Shown in pieces: positions 1-12,439 of a stretch of DNA of 64,000 bases; positions within the stretch are counted from its first letter, which is position 1; every line of letters starts with the position of its first letter. Under the pieces are notes generated by a model. That model ran no database searches, had not been told where the DNA came from, and saw nothing but the letters and a program-made list of their open reading frames with translations. Origin of the DNA: Paramecium sonneborni (taxonomy: Eukaryota; Ciliophora; Oligohymenophorea; Peniculida; Parameciidae); the NCBI GenBank assembly GCA_905182985.1, contig CAJJDN010000110.1, positions 199,635-263,634 on the forward strand. Direction: 5' to 3'. The position numbers and the translations under genes are program-made.

Positions 1-711
1 GCTTAATAGCCAGGCTATTGATTAGCAGGATATGTAGGAGCGTAACCTTATTGAGGGTTTTATGGATATCCTAAAGTTCCTTAGAATCCTGGTTATACAT
101 AAGGCGGAGACTGTGGATATTATGGTTATTATGGTGGATAATTTGGAGGTTATTGATATGGAATTGATTGATTGTATGGTTATTAATAGTAAGGAGCTCC
201 TGGAGGTTTCATTGGTATCACGTTATTTTATTGATAATATTATGGATTTGTAGGAATTTAAGGTTGTTATTAATATTTTGAATCTGAAAACCATTCAAAT
301 GCTATGTAGATTTATCCGGCTGGCTTTCCCTATTATTTTAATTATTATTTAATTACTTTGTAGCTTAAATTTATCCATTCTGCTGGTATAGGAGTATCAA
401 CTAAATATTTTTGTAGAGCTATTGAAGTTTCTCCAACTAAATCATCTTTACTTACTTCATCTGAGTCCCAGACCTAAATTTCAGCTAAATATTCATTTGT
501 ACGCCTAAAACTTAATGATTGATTCCAAGTTGGATGCTTACCTATTTTTAAAAATACTTGTACCTGCATCTGTGTGTTCTCTTGTTCTTTAGGTTTGATT
601 GCCAATAATGACTTTGCAGTATGGATCCATTTTACCTAGGAACTCAGTATCATGAGTTAATTTAGCTTTGAGAGGTTTAATCATTAAGGTGCCTGAACCA
701 ACTAATGACAT
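1..711 (-). CDS. C2-domain protein with Pro/Tyr/Gln-rich tail (3' end outside window)
   Basis: Read on the minus strand from ATG at 709-711 with TAA/TAG as Gln; no TGA occurs before the window edge, so the C-terminus is missing. One 22-nt intron (542-563) restores the frame. The first ~105 residues read as a C2 domain: MSLVGSGTL, then MDPYCKV, a GKHPTWNQ segment and VWDSD with a following DDLVGE, matching the Ca/lipid-binding C2 pattern including aspartates in the loops. The rest is low complexity, rich in P, Y, Q and G, like the tails of many ciliate and plant small C2 proteins. Likely role (inference): Ca-dependent binding to membranes. The start is 28 bp from the divergent LSG1 start, so the two may share a promoter region. 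Confidence 0.8.
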
Positions 712-739
712 TTGATTTTTAATATTTTTATATTTGTGA

Positions 740-2586
740 ATGTCTAAGAAATCAAATTTGGGTAAAGCTCTTTAAAGATAGCAATAAAGGAAGATGAATG
801 AAGGAGCAGCAAAAGTGCAGAATTAAGGATAATTCTTTCATGATGGAAAGGTAGTAAAGGAGGAATATCAAATATAATAAGAGAACCTATAATCAATAAT
901 TGATTAGAATCCATTAAATGAATATTTATAGATGGCAGAGATGGCAAATATAAAATATTAAGCAGAGAAGAAATCAGATATAGTAGTAAATGAATAATAG
1001 AAATAAGTAATATAGTGAATAATTTTGTAGTTGGTGATAAATGTAAATGCAATAAGAAAGGGGTAGTTGGGAAATTCATAAGTATATGATTATTAAAAGA
1101 ACTAATTAATGGTTGATTTATAAATACCAAGAAGACCTAGATGGGATGAGAAGACAACAGTAGAATAATTGAGATTGATGGAGAATGAGAATTTTTTAAA
1201 ATGGAGAAAGGAGTTAGCAAAGTTTGAAGAGGAACATTATTAAATATAATTGACTCCTTATGAAAAGAATATAGAGGTTTGGAAGTAATTATGGAGAGTA
1301 GTTGAGAAGGCAGATATTTTAGTATAAGTAGTAGATGGTAGAGATATCTTATTTTATCATTGCAATGATTTAACAAAGTATGTTCATGAAGAACAGAATA
1401 GAGTTTATAGGAAGAATTAAACAAAGATAAATTTTTTACTGATAAATAAAAGTGATTTAATATCTGATAAGATTAGAGATGAATGGTCAAGTTTTTTGAA
1501 TACTTAGAATTTGAATCATATGTTCTTTAGTGCAAAGTTAGAATAAGAGAAGATTGATAGGGAAGAGTAAGTGTAATAATAAGATGCTATAAATATTATA
1601 ATATAATAAGAAGAACCATAAGTAGAAGAGAATGTAGAAGCATATATAAATACATCAAGAATAGCAGATAGGAAGATATTATTATCGGAGTTGAAATTAT
1701 TAGTTTAAAAGATTAGAAAATAGAGATAAGAGAATGTAGAGACAACTAAATAATTGGAATAGGATGATCATGATATATAACATGATGAAAATACAGTTAT
1801 TATTGGAATGGTTGGATATCCTAATGTAGGTAAGAGTTCAGTTATTAATGCGATTTGTAATAAGAAATTAGTTGGAGTTGCAGCAAGACCTGGTAAAACT
1901 AAGCATTTTTAAACTATACCATTAGAGAAATATTTATTAGTAAATAAATTGTTTATAATTTTTAGTTATGTGATTGTCCAGGTTTAATATTTCCAAATGC
2001 ATCATCATCAAGAGCAGAAATGGTTTGTAATGGAGTTTTACCAATAGATAATATTAAAGATTATTTAAGTCCAATGGATTTATTAGCAGAGAGAATCCCT
2101 AAAGTTGTATTTGAAAAACTCTATGGTATCAATTTATAAGAATTTAAAAATATTGATGCTTCTACTGTACTCTCTACTTACAGTTAGAAAAGAGGATTCA
2201 TGACAGGTAGGGGATTACCAGATGAAGCAAAAGCATCTAAATTAATGTTAAAAGATTTTGTTAATGGTAAATTACTTTATGTAAAATTACCTCCTAATTA
2301 TTAAGGAGAGCCTTTATGGTAATCAAATCCTTTGTAAGATTTGGAAAATCTACTTATTTAATAATAAAATTAGCATTAATAAAATGATGATGCTAAAATT
2401 GATAATTAGTTTGAAAATTAATTAATACAAGAAAAGAAAATTACGAATGAAGAAATATTAGAAATTTTCACATAGGAAAATTTAGCTTAATTAATGGAAG
2501 GTAAAAAGGTTCATGGAATTAAGTTAACAAAGGAATAGAGAAGAGAAATTAAACATAATTTTCAAAGAGGTATTAATTATAAATGA
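740..2586 (+). CDS. LSG1: LSG1-type circularly permuted GTPase (60S ribosome maturation)
   Basis: 598 aa after removing introns 1007-1030 (24 nt, contains an in-frame TGA) and 1940-1965 (26 nt). The GTPase motifs are in permuted order: G4 NKSD near residue 227 precedes G1 GYPNVGKSS near residue 350 and G3 DCPGL near residue 395. This order and the phrase LCDCPGL followed by FPN are characteristic of Lsg1, the cytoplasmic GTPase that releases the export adaptor Nmd3 from the pre-60S subunit. A basic N-terminus (MSKKSNLGKAL) and acidic insertions between G4 and G1 also fit. Convergent with the Rab gene downstream (145 bp apart). Confidence 0.92.
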
Positions 2587-2731
2587 CATTTTTAGGTGAT
2601 CCAATAGACATTAAAAAATATCTTAATTTATAACAAAACTAAAAGGAAACTCTATATAAAACATATATATAAGGTAAAAGAGGATAAATATGAGAAATAT
2701 TGTTATTAGTAAAAACTCAATATTAATAAAT

Positions 2732-3435
2732 TCAACAACATTTATCTTTATCTTTTTTGCCATCTTCAGCTTATTAACCAATTTTCTAACCTGGAGTTTA
2801 TTGACCTCTTTAAGGCCTAGATAATAGTTGATAATATTATATTACCCTTAAGCTTTCAATCCTTATGAATCCTTTTTTGTAATAAGTTTTTTAGCAAGGG
2901 AAATGAAAGCTTTCGATACTTAATCTGCTGTTTTTGCACTCACTTCCATATGAGCCATATTTCTAATTGCTGCATAATCTAAGGCTTTTTAAGTTGTAAC
3001 ACTATCATAATAATAATAATATACATTTTATCCTCTATATCACTCTTATTTCCTAATAATAGTAATTCTACATTCTTCTCTGCATATTAATCTACTTCAT
3101 TAATCCAAAATCTATCAATATCTTCAAATGAAGCAATTGATTATACATCATATACCATCACTATTCCATCAGCACCCTTTATTCTAATTTATCTGTACCT
3201 TATAATATGCACTTGTTATTGTTCTGAATCTTTCCTATCCTGCTGTATCCCAAATTTACAACTTTACCTTCTTCCCTTCAATTTCTAAAGTCTTGAATCT
3301 GAAGTCTACTCCTATTGTTGTTAAATATGAATCGTTAAATGTATCATCCGAAAATCGTAATAACAAAGAAGACTTACCAACTCCTGAATTCCCAACTATC
3401 ACCAACTTAAATAAATAGTCATATTCCTTAATCAT
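2732..3435 (-). CDS. Rab1/Ypt1-like small GTPase
   Basis: 209 aa after removal of three introns (3177-3198, 3002-3024, 2817-2845). All Ras-family motifs are present: GNSGVGKS (P-loop, residues ~15-22), TIGVDF (effector region), WDTAGQE, GNKSD and SAK. The protein ends in CC, the Rab-type geranylgeranylation signal, and the third intron is needed to reach that ending in frame. The effector segment [11 protein letters not shown] is typical of Rab1, so ER-to-Golgi traffic is the probable role; a Rab8/13-like assignment cannot be excluded by eye. Confidence 0.93.
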
Positions 3436-3798
3436 TAGATATAATAAATATTTAAATTAACATGACACAGAAGTCATCAGTATATATATAAATTCATTCC
3501 AAATTTATTTATCCAATTCTAACTCCAATCAATTATTAATTAATTTCTTATTATCTTTATTATCTATACATTATGAAAACAAGATTTTATTTTTTTTCGT
3601 TCAAGACTACCATTTTTTTAACTTTTTATTGATCATTAAAATCTATGAAGATTTATTTACTATACATTTAAAATATATCCATATCGTTTATTCTAAATAA
3701 ACAACTAAAAAATAAAAAGTTAGACAAATACATTAATGTGGATCATTGAAAATTTGCTTTTACAAAATAAATAATATCTCTTCATTAAAAATATATAA
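3436..3798. other. AT-rich intergenic region between divergent Rab and VSR genes
   Basis: 363 bp with no coding signal recognised. It separates two divergent starts and presumably carries both promoters; no specific element was identified. Confidence 0.6.
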
Positions 3799-5285
3799 AT
3801 GTAATTTATTCTCTTAATTTTCTGTATTGTTGCATTAGTAGATTGTAAGTTGAAAGTACTTAGACCAAGTCAATTAGTTGATCGTTTGGGATCAAAAGTA
3901 AACATAGCACTTGCTAATTTTGGGTTTAAATTTAATTATTAGAGAATAGTGAAATTCCATTTGGTCATAGATATATGGGTAATGTAGATATGGCTTATCC
4001 GAATGATGGATGCGATTCTCTAATGCCTACCAATGGAAGTCAATTCATTATGATAGAAAGAGGAAACTGTACTTTCGTCACTAAGGTTAGGAATGCTTAG
4101 AATGCTGGATATACTTTAGCTATTATTGGCAATAATTATGATTATCCTTTAGAATCTGATTTTGTTATGGCTGATGATGGTCATGGATATGCTGTACTAA
4201 ATTAACACATATAATTTTATAGATTAATATTCCATCAATATTCATTACATCATAAGATTTTAATGTAATAAAAGAGTTTGTTTTAAAGTATTAAGTTTCG
4301 AATTCTTTAGAAGAATAGGTTTTTGTTTTAGTCAAATTTGATGTAAAAAAAAGAGATGATGTAGATGTAATTTTACATCTGGAAGTAAGTAATAGAGATT
4401 CTTACAGAGTAATTGATGAATTCTAAGAATATTATGATCTTTTAAAAAATGAAAAGGTAAATTATACATTGCTTTATTCAATTTTCAATTCCAATAATAC
4501 ACAAAGTGATTATTCAATAGATGAATCTAATTGTATTTGTTAAAGACGATATTGTGCTATGGATCCAGATGGAGAAGGAATAGGAACAGGAAGAAATATA
4601 ATTGAAGAAGCCATTAGATAAACATGCATATTTAAACATTTTCCATTACAATATTTTCAATATATGGTAAACTTTAAGAATCAAAATAGAATAAATTTAA
4701 TTTTGAATGCTCTAAAGCTTAAGCTTATTCAACTTGTGGTAGTAAGATTATAACCAATTTGGGAATTTAAGATGATGAAATTGTTAAATGTAGAGATGAG
4801 TCTTTTAAGGATCCATTTAATCATAAAACAGCTACAAATCTAAATAATTCTTATAATGCAATTTTAGAACATTAGTTATTATTGTAAGAGAAGAGTGGAG
4901 CAATTGGATTGCCATCAGTAGTTGTTAATTCTGTAGTTTATAAAGGATAATTAACAGGTAAAGGAATTTTTGGTGAAATTTGCAATAGTAATCATATTGA
5001 TAATTAAATAAATTAGGTTTTAATTTACCTCCATCTGTTTGTAGAGAGGAAGTAGAAAACTATTACAAATTCGAAATAAATGGTGATGGAGACAATTATC
5101 TTTTTTTAATTATATTTATTGTGTCAATTCTGATTGCAATATTTATGCTAGTTTTATACTTTTTGTTTAAGAAATTTGTGTAAAAAGATAGCGTTTAAGT
5201 AACATAAGTTTAAGTAAATGAAATGATTAGCCAATATATAAAATTTTATGAAGGAAAAGAACAAAAAAAATAAAATTCTTTTTGA
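3799..5285 (+). CDS. Vacuolar-sorting-receptor-like type I membrane protein with PA domain
   Basis: 459 aa after removing introns 3924-3949, 4194-4222, 4667-4689 and 4988-5016. A hydrophobic signal sequence (residues 1-~17) precedes a protease-associated (PA) domain (FIMIERGNCTFVTKV, ~residues 70-120). Further on is RRYCAMDPDGEG and a Cys-containing segment ending in RQTC, as in plant VSR/BP-80 lumenal domains. One transmembrane helix lies near residues 398-420, followed by a short cytosolic tail. Known family role: sorting soluble cargo to lytic compartments or dense-core granules; in ciliates this could serve lysosomes or secretory organelles (inference). Only 68 bp separate it from the next gene on the same strand. 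Confidence 0.85.
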
Positions 5286-5353
5286 GATATTAATGTAATT
5301 ATCAGTGAATAATTATACCTTTATATTCATAAAATAAGTATTAATAAAATAAA

Positions 5354-8097
5354 ATGGGACACTACGTTGAATTAAATTAAATAAATATAATAATGATCTT
5401 TTAACTTCGTTATAATACTAAATTATCTGAATCACTAAACAATAGCAAAGATTACTATTAAATGCAAAGTACAAAGTGGGTTGCTCCAAGACTAAATTAG
5501 CATAGATTAGAACATTTGTAATTCACTTAAAGGAATAAAGCTCGTTCTAAATACCCATAAGAAATGCTTCTATGTCTTGTATCTAAAGGACTTGTTCCAA
5601 TAGAAAAGTAAAGAATGATGAATCTCTAATCTAATGATACTTCATGCAATTAAAAAGATAACACTTCTGAATTTAAATAGGAGCATCCTTACTATGGTTC
5701 AAAAATCAATCCATCAATATCAGAAATTGAACGATGTATCTTAATTAAATAACTTCATAGAAAATAAAAAAGTATTACCTCCCCTTTAGTTTATAGCTAT
5801 CCGTCCTTAAATTAGAACTTAATCAAAAGATAAGGATCCTATTGAAACTTCTACTTCCAAAAGTTGTAAATTAGTAAGTCCATTGATAAATAGAAGTGAT
5901 TAAAAATAAAATGTGAAACGTTCAGAATCCAAAGATAATAATGATAAAATTGGAAGAACTTCATCGACACCATTTATTCATAAAACTGTTTAAAATGAAA
6001 ATCTTACTAGTAGATCAGGATCGCCAAATCAAAGATCAAAGTCAAAACCAACCAAAACTTAAAAAATAAATATTTAAACAAAGTTGACATAAATTAATGA
6101 AAGGAGATATACTCAAAATCATCAAGACACCTCTTAACCTTAAAGTAATTTAAAAATAACAGAATCTACTGAAAAGAAATTGTAAGTTAAAAGAAAGAAA
6201 AGATAATTATAAACTACTCAACAACAATAGACGTTATAACAACAAAATTCTTAAAAGGATAAACTCAATTAAAAACATACTTCTTATCGTTGTTTCATTA
6301 ATAAAATCAATTTTTCAAATAATCAATGTATATAATCTCCAAATAAAATGGATGTACCTGCTTATTACTTTTATGTAGGTAAGGGTAATAATGGAAGTCT
6401 CTTAAAGAATCTTTTTAGATAAAGATGGTGGTGGTAGGAAGTTGAATCATTAGATTTAAATAAAGTTAATATGGTATGGACTCAATTGAAATAAAATATA
6501 TGTATTGATAGTTTACCTACTTTTAATATGGCTACTAATGATACTAATTATAATAATGATTCTTTTATTTAAAGCATTGAAGACACTGTTATTGAATCAA
6601 GCGATTCTGAATTGGATATTCATATAAAACCACGATCTGTCCCTGTTTTAAGTATTAATTAATTAATACGTTAATCAATTCACTCTAAGAAAAAATTATA
6701 AATCAGTAATCACAATTAATTAAAAAGAATATTTAATTAAGTTGATTTACATTAAATTTTAACCTATATGGAAGAAAATAATCAGAGTGATTCACAAATT
6801 GTTTTTAGCGATTGTTCTGAAAAATTGCTCATGTCCATTAAAGGAGTAAAATATTTACATAATCCCTTAGTTATAAACAACAATTCATTAAGATAGCAGA
6901 AATTACAAAATGCACAATCATATGCAAGATAATTGGCACTTAGGCAATAAAAAAGCACTATTTTACAATATGAGAAATTATTTTTAAATAATAAAAGAAG
7001 ATTACACTAAGTATATTCCTATTACTTTTCATATCTAAAAGGGAATGGCTGATACTGAATATTTCAAATTTGTTGATTACTATAATAAAAGACAGGAAGA
7101 GATTAAAGAACTAGAAAGAAAACAATAATTAGAATATCGAAGAGATAAGAGACCTAAACCTATTAGTTTATGGATAGTGAAACCAGGAGAATGTACAAAT
7201 AGAGGAAATGGAATCACTGTTTGTTAAGATTTATTAGAAATTAATAAAATTTTAAATGAAGAATAACCTGATGGTCGATAAAGAACATATATTGTTTAAT
7301 AGTACATAGATAATCCATTTCTTTACAATAAAAGAAAATTCGATATAAGATGCTATATGCTTTTAACTTCTTAAAATGGAATTTTTAAGGGATATTGGTA
7401 TTAAGAAGGTTATATTCGAACCTCATCTAAAGAATTCACAACAAAGTGCTTAAATAAATATATTCACTTGACTAATGATGCTGTTTAATCTAAAGATGAG
7501 GACTATGGAAAGTTTGAGTTTGGTAACAAGATCTCCTTTCTCGAATACTAAAGATATTTGGATACATATCATCCTTAATAAAAATTCAACTTTTTTATTG
7601 ATATTTATCCTAAGATGAAAAATGTTGCTTTAGATCTTATGAAGGCTTCTTATGGTAAAATTGATCCTTAGAGAAGATCAAATAGTTTTGAGGTATAAAA
7701 ATTAATATACTTAGCTATTTGGATTGGATTTTATGATTGATGATAATTTTAAGCTTTGGCTTATTGAAGCAAATACAAATCCATGCTTAGAATTATCCTG
7801 TCCACTTTTAAGCAGAATTATACCTGCCATGGTTGAGAACTTATTTAGGTATCTAAATTATAATAAACAATTATTAGAATTGCAATTGATCCAATTTTCC
7901 CTCCTCCTTATTTTGAAGAGTGGCCATAAAACAAAAAATTATTTATTCCTGATAATGTCCTGGAAAATAATCGATTTGAACTTATTTTTGATGAATTAAT
8001 AGAAAAAAAAACTATGATTAATTTATATAGAGACAATAAAGTTGAATAAGATTGTTTCAAAATAGAAGAAGAAGAAGAGGAAGAGGAGAAAGATTGA
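5354..8097 (+). CDS. Tubulin-tyrosine-ligase-like (TTLL) modifying enzyme
   Basis: 880 aa after introns 5772-5796, 6846-6870, 7693-7714 and 7849-7877. The first ~370 residues are a low-complexity, basic, Gln/Ser-rich region. The TTL domain then follows: YYFYVGKGNN, RWWW, VWTQ, NWHLGNKKALFYNM (~residue 509), IPITFHI, WIVKPGECTNRG (~589, ATP grasp), DIRCYMLLT, IHLTNDAVQ, and near residue 780 LWLIEANTNPCLE with the Mg-binding E-x-N. The protein ends in an acidic EEEEEEE tract. The family ligates Tyr, Glu or Gly to tubulin tails in cilia and cortical microtubules. The NWHLGNKK segment recalls TTLL3/glycylase members, but the subtype is not certain. Confidence 0.9.
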
Positions 8098-8519
8098 CAC
8101 TTTAATGTAATTATTATTTTATATCAAAATTTATATTCAAATTTAATAGTTTATTTAATATAATTATTTTAAATTTAAATACTCCTCATAACGTAATTAT
8201 TTTTATTATAATTATATGTTTTAAAATTAATATGAACCAGTAGATTTCAACTAAAATTCATATATAATACTCTTAAATACATACTCTAAATGATTATTAG
8301 TTGATAGAACATTTAATTGAACAAACTAATTAAAAAAAGGATTTTTTTTATTTTTTATCCAATAATTCTGAGAGAAAATAAGCAATAAGGAAGAATTAAA
8401 CATTCTTATATATTAGTTAATATGAAATAAATATAAATAAATTCCATTTATCTATAAATTTATAGAGAGAATTTCAATTAAATAATCAGCTGATAATAGA
8501 TAAATGGAAAATCAAATTC
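8098..8519. other. AT-rich intergenic region
   Basis: 422 bp between the TTLL stop and the MORN start. A frame open without TGA overlaps the right end, but it has no ATG and looks non-coding. Nothing else recognised. Confidence 0.5.
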
Positions 8520-9833
8520 ATGGGATTATGTTATCAGAAGACAACCTAATTTAATTAGGTAAATATCGTAATTGAAGCTATAACTAAGCTATAACTAAGC
8601 CTTTAAAAATGTTAAAATAGTAATTATACAATAAATTCTAATATTAATTATAAAGTTGTTAAATAAGTAAATGCAGTTAAATAATTAAATGGATGTGATA
8701 TTCTAGCAAGAAAAGGAATAAATTTTATAAGATTTCGAGGCTAAACTTCGTCGATAGTAATTATAAGTTCAAAGCAAATAATATTAAGATGGAAGTGAGT
8801 ATTTAGGTGAACTCAATAATGAGCTCAGATGTGGTTTAGGAGTATACTATTATTTTACAGGAGATGTATATGCAGGTTAATGGGTTAATGATTTATTTGA
8901 TGGAGATGGGACATATATATTTGCATCTGGAGAAAGATACTAAGGTTAATTGAAAGAAGGTAAAAAACATGGTTTTGGTACCTATTACTATTTGAATGGA
9001 AATAGTTATACTGGTAATTGGGCCAATGATAAGAAATAAGGAAGGGGAATATATGTATATGCATAAACAAATGAGAAATATGATGGTGAATGGAATAATG
9101 GATTAAGACAAGGTTATGGAACTTTTTAATATTAATGTGGAATATATGAAGGAGAATTTAATAATAATTTAAAAGAAGGCAAAGGAGTCTTAAAGTATAA
9201 AAGTGGAGCACTTTTAGATGGAGAATGGAAGAAGGATAAAATAGAAGGAGAAGCTAAATTAACTTTACCAAATGGAGATTATTATAAAGGAACTTGGGTT
9301 GGAAGTCATATGAATGGGTATGGTAGATACTAATATTAAAGTGGAGGATATTATGAAGGTTGGTGGAAATAAGATTAATTTCATGGAGAAGGTATGCTGA
9401 CTTATGAAAATGGTGATATATATAGAGGAGAATTCTAAAATGGTTTAAAACACGGTAAAGGAATATATTTACATTAAAATGGAGATCAATATGAAGGAGA
9501 ATTTTAAAATGATATGAGAGAAGGAACAGGAGTACTCAGAATGAAAAATGGAGATAGATATGAAGGAGAATGGTCTAATTCTTTGAAAGATGGAAAAGGA
9601 ATCTATTATTTTGCTAATGGCGATAGATTCGAAGTATATTATCCTCTTTCAAATTTTTTTAGGGTGCTTTTGTAGGAGGCAAAAGATCTGGACACGGAAT
9701 TATGTATTGGTCAGAAAGATCTTCTGTAAGTGGTTTTTGGTTGGATGATATAATGAATGGTTAAGGTATTATAATCAAAGAAAATGGAGATAAAATGTAA
9801 GCCTTATTCAAAAACAATAAATTAGTTGCATGA
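8520..9833 (+). CDS. MORN-repeat protein with predicted N-terminal acylation
   Basis: 420 aa with introns 8655-8676 (22 nt) and 9634-9662 (29 nt). I chose the ATG at 8520 because the protein then begins MGLCYQK, an N-myristoylation (Gly2) plus palmitoylation (Cys4) pattern, and the first intron joins this exon to the MORN part in frame. From about residue 80 to the C-terminus there are a dozen or more ~23-residue MORN repeats (for example YEGEWSN, GDIYRGEF, GKGIYY). MORN repeats bind or cross-link at membranes, and in ciliates such proteins are common at the cortex and basal bodies. Precise function unknown. Confidence 0.85.
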
Positions 9834-10753
9834 ACTTTATAATATTAAATTATACTACTTTCTAATATTTAAAAATTATTCATACATACTCAGAAATTGA
9901 TTAATATCATCGAAAAAAATCATATCCTATTTAAAGCTATTTTATTTTAAAATATTTAAGATATATTTGAACGTAAAAATTAGTTTAATTTTTATTTCGC
10001 CTAAATACTTTGTTTTTTATAGCTTGAAAAGAATTCCCAATATCAGTAAACTCCTGAAATAAAGCAATAATTTATTGCTACATTAATAAAATATAATAAT
10101 AATTAATCCAAAAATAATACAAGTTTCTTTTCAAAAATATTTTATTTGTCTTCTTATTTCTGAATCTTAGTATAGGAAAGTATAATCCATTTTCCCCAAT
10201 TTGTTTATTTTAAATCTGTATGTAGTAATAATAAGATTCTCTTGTCAAATTTGATAACCTTTTTCAATCTTTCATTTCAAAGGCTTAATACGATTTTCAA
10301 AAAATAGTTAGATTACAAAATTAAATATAGATGGATCTAAAAGTTGATTTGATCAGATTAATGTCAGTATCTTTATTTATATTTTAAAAATTTTATATGA
10401 TATAATTAATAAATTAATTGCACACAAGAAATTTGATATAATAATAAGTTATCTCCTTAATTTATTAAGAAATTTCTAACAAGCCCTAAAGTTGAATCAT
10501 AACTCAAACAATCAAAAATATGAGAAAATAATTAAAGTCATACTAGAACCCAAAATTAGAAAATAAAAGAATAAACCATATCTACATAAATTTTTATGAT
10601 ATTTTGAGAGAATTTGATGACTATATCTATTTTGCTATAAATATAGTAAAATTATTTGATAGAGGTGGATAATTTATTAGTTATGTAATGAAATCTTTTT
10701 AGTTGTGCAGAAAAAGGGTATTTAGATAGGAAAGATAGTATTTTAATAATTTA
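9834..10753. other. AT-rich region upstream of the next gene
   Basis: Mostly low-complexity A/T. A TGA-free stretch from ATG 10520 runs in frame into the gene starting at 10754 and could be a longer N-terminus, but its composition resembles intergenic sequence, so I did not include it. Confidence 0.5.
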
Positions 10754-11409
10754 ATGTTTTATAACCCTCCAAGAACTCCATATATAAAAACAAGAGTCTA
10801 ACCAAGGGTTTTATACAATGGATTTGAAAAGTACAAGTATGTAACTATAGAAGCACAAAAATAGTAAAGGTTCAGAATACTTTTGAATATTATCATTATT
10901 TACAAAGGAAAAAAGAGTATTAAGATTAGTAGAAGGAATTATTAGAAGGATTGAAAATAGATAATGATGATATGAAGAAGTTATCATATTCAGTAAAATG
11001 TTTTGGAGTGAGTAATAAAGAAGGAAAATTTGGTGTACAAAGCTAGCGCAAATTCATGGGTGGGTCATTTGAATCACATCCAACTTATGAGGTGAATGTT
11101 TAAAGTGAAAGAATATCTTATCCTTTCAAGTCGAAACGCCTAATTACTAGCCGAAGGTAATTAAGAGACAAATAGAAACCCCTCTCCGAAATAATTAAAT
11201 TGCCAGAAAGACCAGAAACAGTCCGAACAGAACTTGTCTCAAACGTCGATAGAATAGTTAAGAAATCCCGCTTAAAGTTTAAACAATAACATTCTCAACC
11301 ATAGCCCGAGATAGTATTCGAGAAAGGAAAAGCTAAGTATTAATCTTATAGTCGTCTCCTTTCAGAGGCCCATAGTCATGAAAGCTTTTATAAAATACTT
11401 AGTCCTTGA
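10754..11409 (+). CDS. Unknown basic protein
   Basis: 211 aa with one 20-nt intron (10831-10850) that is required to keep the frame. Not recognised as a known family. It begins MFYNPPRTPYIKTRV, has a Lys/Gln/Glu-rich middle that may form a short coiled coil, and a long basic C-terminal half. The sequence from about 11040 to 11400 uses noticeably more G/C-ending codons (CGC, CTC, GTC, TCC, CCC) than neighbouring genes. An alternative start at 10520 would add 78 residues. It converges with DPH7, the two stops being 97 bp apart. Confidence 0.65.
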
Positions 11410-11505
11410 TTTAACATCTTACGTTTTTTTTTAAGTTGATCATTATTGACCAATTTTTATAGTGGATTGTGTCTTTCATTAAGAAATTATATTTAATATA
11501 TAAAC

Positions 11506-12439
11506 TCAAATAATATACTATCTTAATTGTTTATCATAGAATGAAGAAGTCACTATAACATTCTTATACCAATCCATAGCATATGCAAGAGAAGAATGTT
11601 CTTTGAATTCTTGGATTATTGAAACTATTAGATACATTCATATAAATTTTACCTTGTTTATTTTTAATTTCAATCAATTCATATTTATGTTCTTGAAATA
11701 GTCCATTCAAATATTAATCTCCTTTTTTTATTATTCTCCAAATTCCTCCTTCTCTTTTATATTCCTCCATAGCAATATTTGGTTATCTTTTATCAAATAT
11801 TCGAATGTAACCATCAAATGATCCTGTAATTAGATTATATTATCCATCATTTAATAAATATGTAATTCCTTGAGAATGTGATCTTTATATAATATAATCC
11901 ATATACTTTTTATCCTTTCTCAAAATTCCTATTCTTGCATCATAATAATTTAAACAAGCATCATCACTTCCACTATAAAATAAATCTTAATTTGTATTAT
12001 CTAAAAGTGTACACCAAACAGAATATTCATGACATTTTTGTTAATAAATGATTTAACCTTCTTTTTGTAAAATCACTTCGCCATTATCTCCACCCAATAA
12101 TAAATTTTATTGGTAATCACAATCTAAATATAATAATTTGATGTTCTTAAAACATTCCTCAAAAGATTATTAGTTATTTAATTTAAATTTATCATCTTTA
12201 ATATCTATAATCCAAACATCACCTTTCCATGTACATAGTATTATTTAATTATTTATTATTTTAAAATGCAAGATGCCATCACATTCTAATTTATCAATAA
12301 TGTTTAATTTTTCATTGAGCAACAATAGAACTCCAGTTTTAGTTTCATCATTAATAAAATCATAAGTAGAAACTACTATATGATTTTCATCTATTATAGA
12401 AATGCAATCAGGACAATAATCTAAAAGTATATTATTCAT
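11506..12439 (-). CDS. DPH7: Diphthine methyltransferase (WD40 protein, DPH7/WDR85 family)
   Basis: 301 aa with one 28-nt intron at 11625-11652. The protein is a WD40 propeller with DPH7-specific phrases: an N-terminal STYDFIND segment, YSGSDDACLNYYDAR, ITGSFDGYIRIFDKR, GGIWRI, and a C-terminal SSLAYAMDWY followed by VTSSFYDK. The intron is needed to bring this last part into frame. DPH7 removes the methyl ester from diphthine methyl ester, the step before amidation in diphthamide synthesis on elongation factor 2. The length is near the family's lower range. Confidence 0.88.

Noticed and set aside
62..253. Met/Asp/Val-rich plus-strand ORF
   Set aside because: Antisense to the Pro/Tyr/Gln-rich tail of the C2 protein; that composition arises from the complementary codons.
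744..1424. Leu/Ile/His/Ser-rich minus-strand ORFs
   Set aside because: Shadows of the LSG1 coding strand, which has clear GTPase motifs.
10520..10753. Longer N-terminus for the gene at 10754
   Set aside because: TGA is rare by chance in such AT-rich DNA, and the added residues look like translated intergenic sequence.
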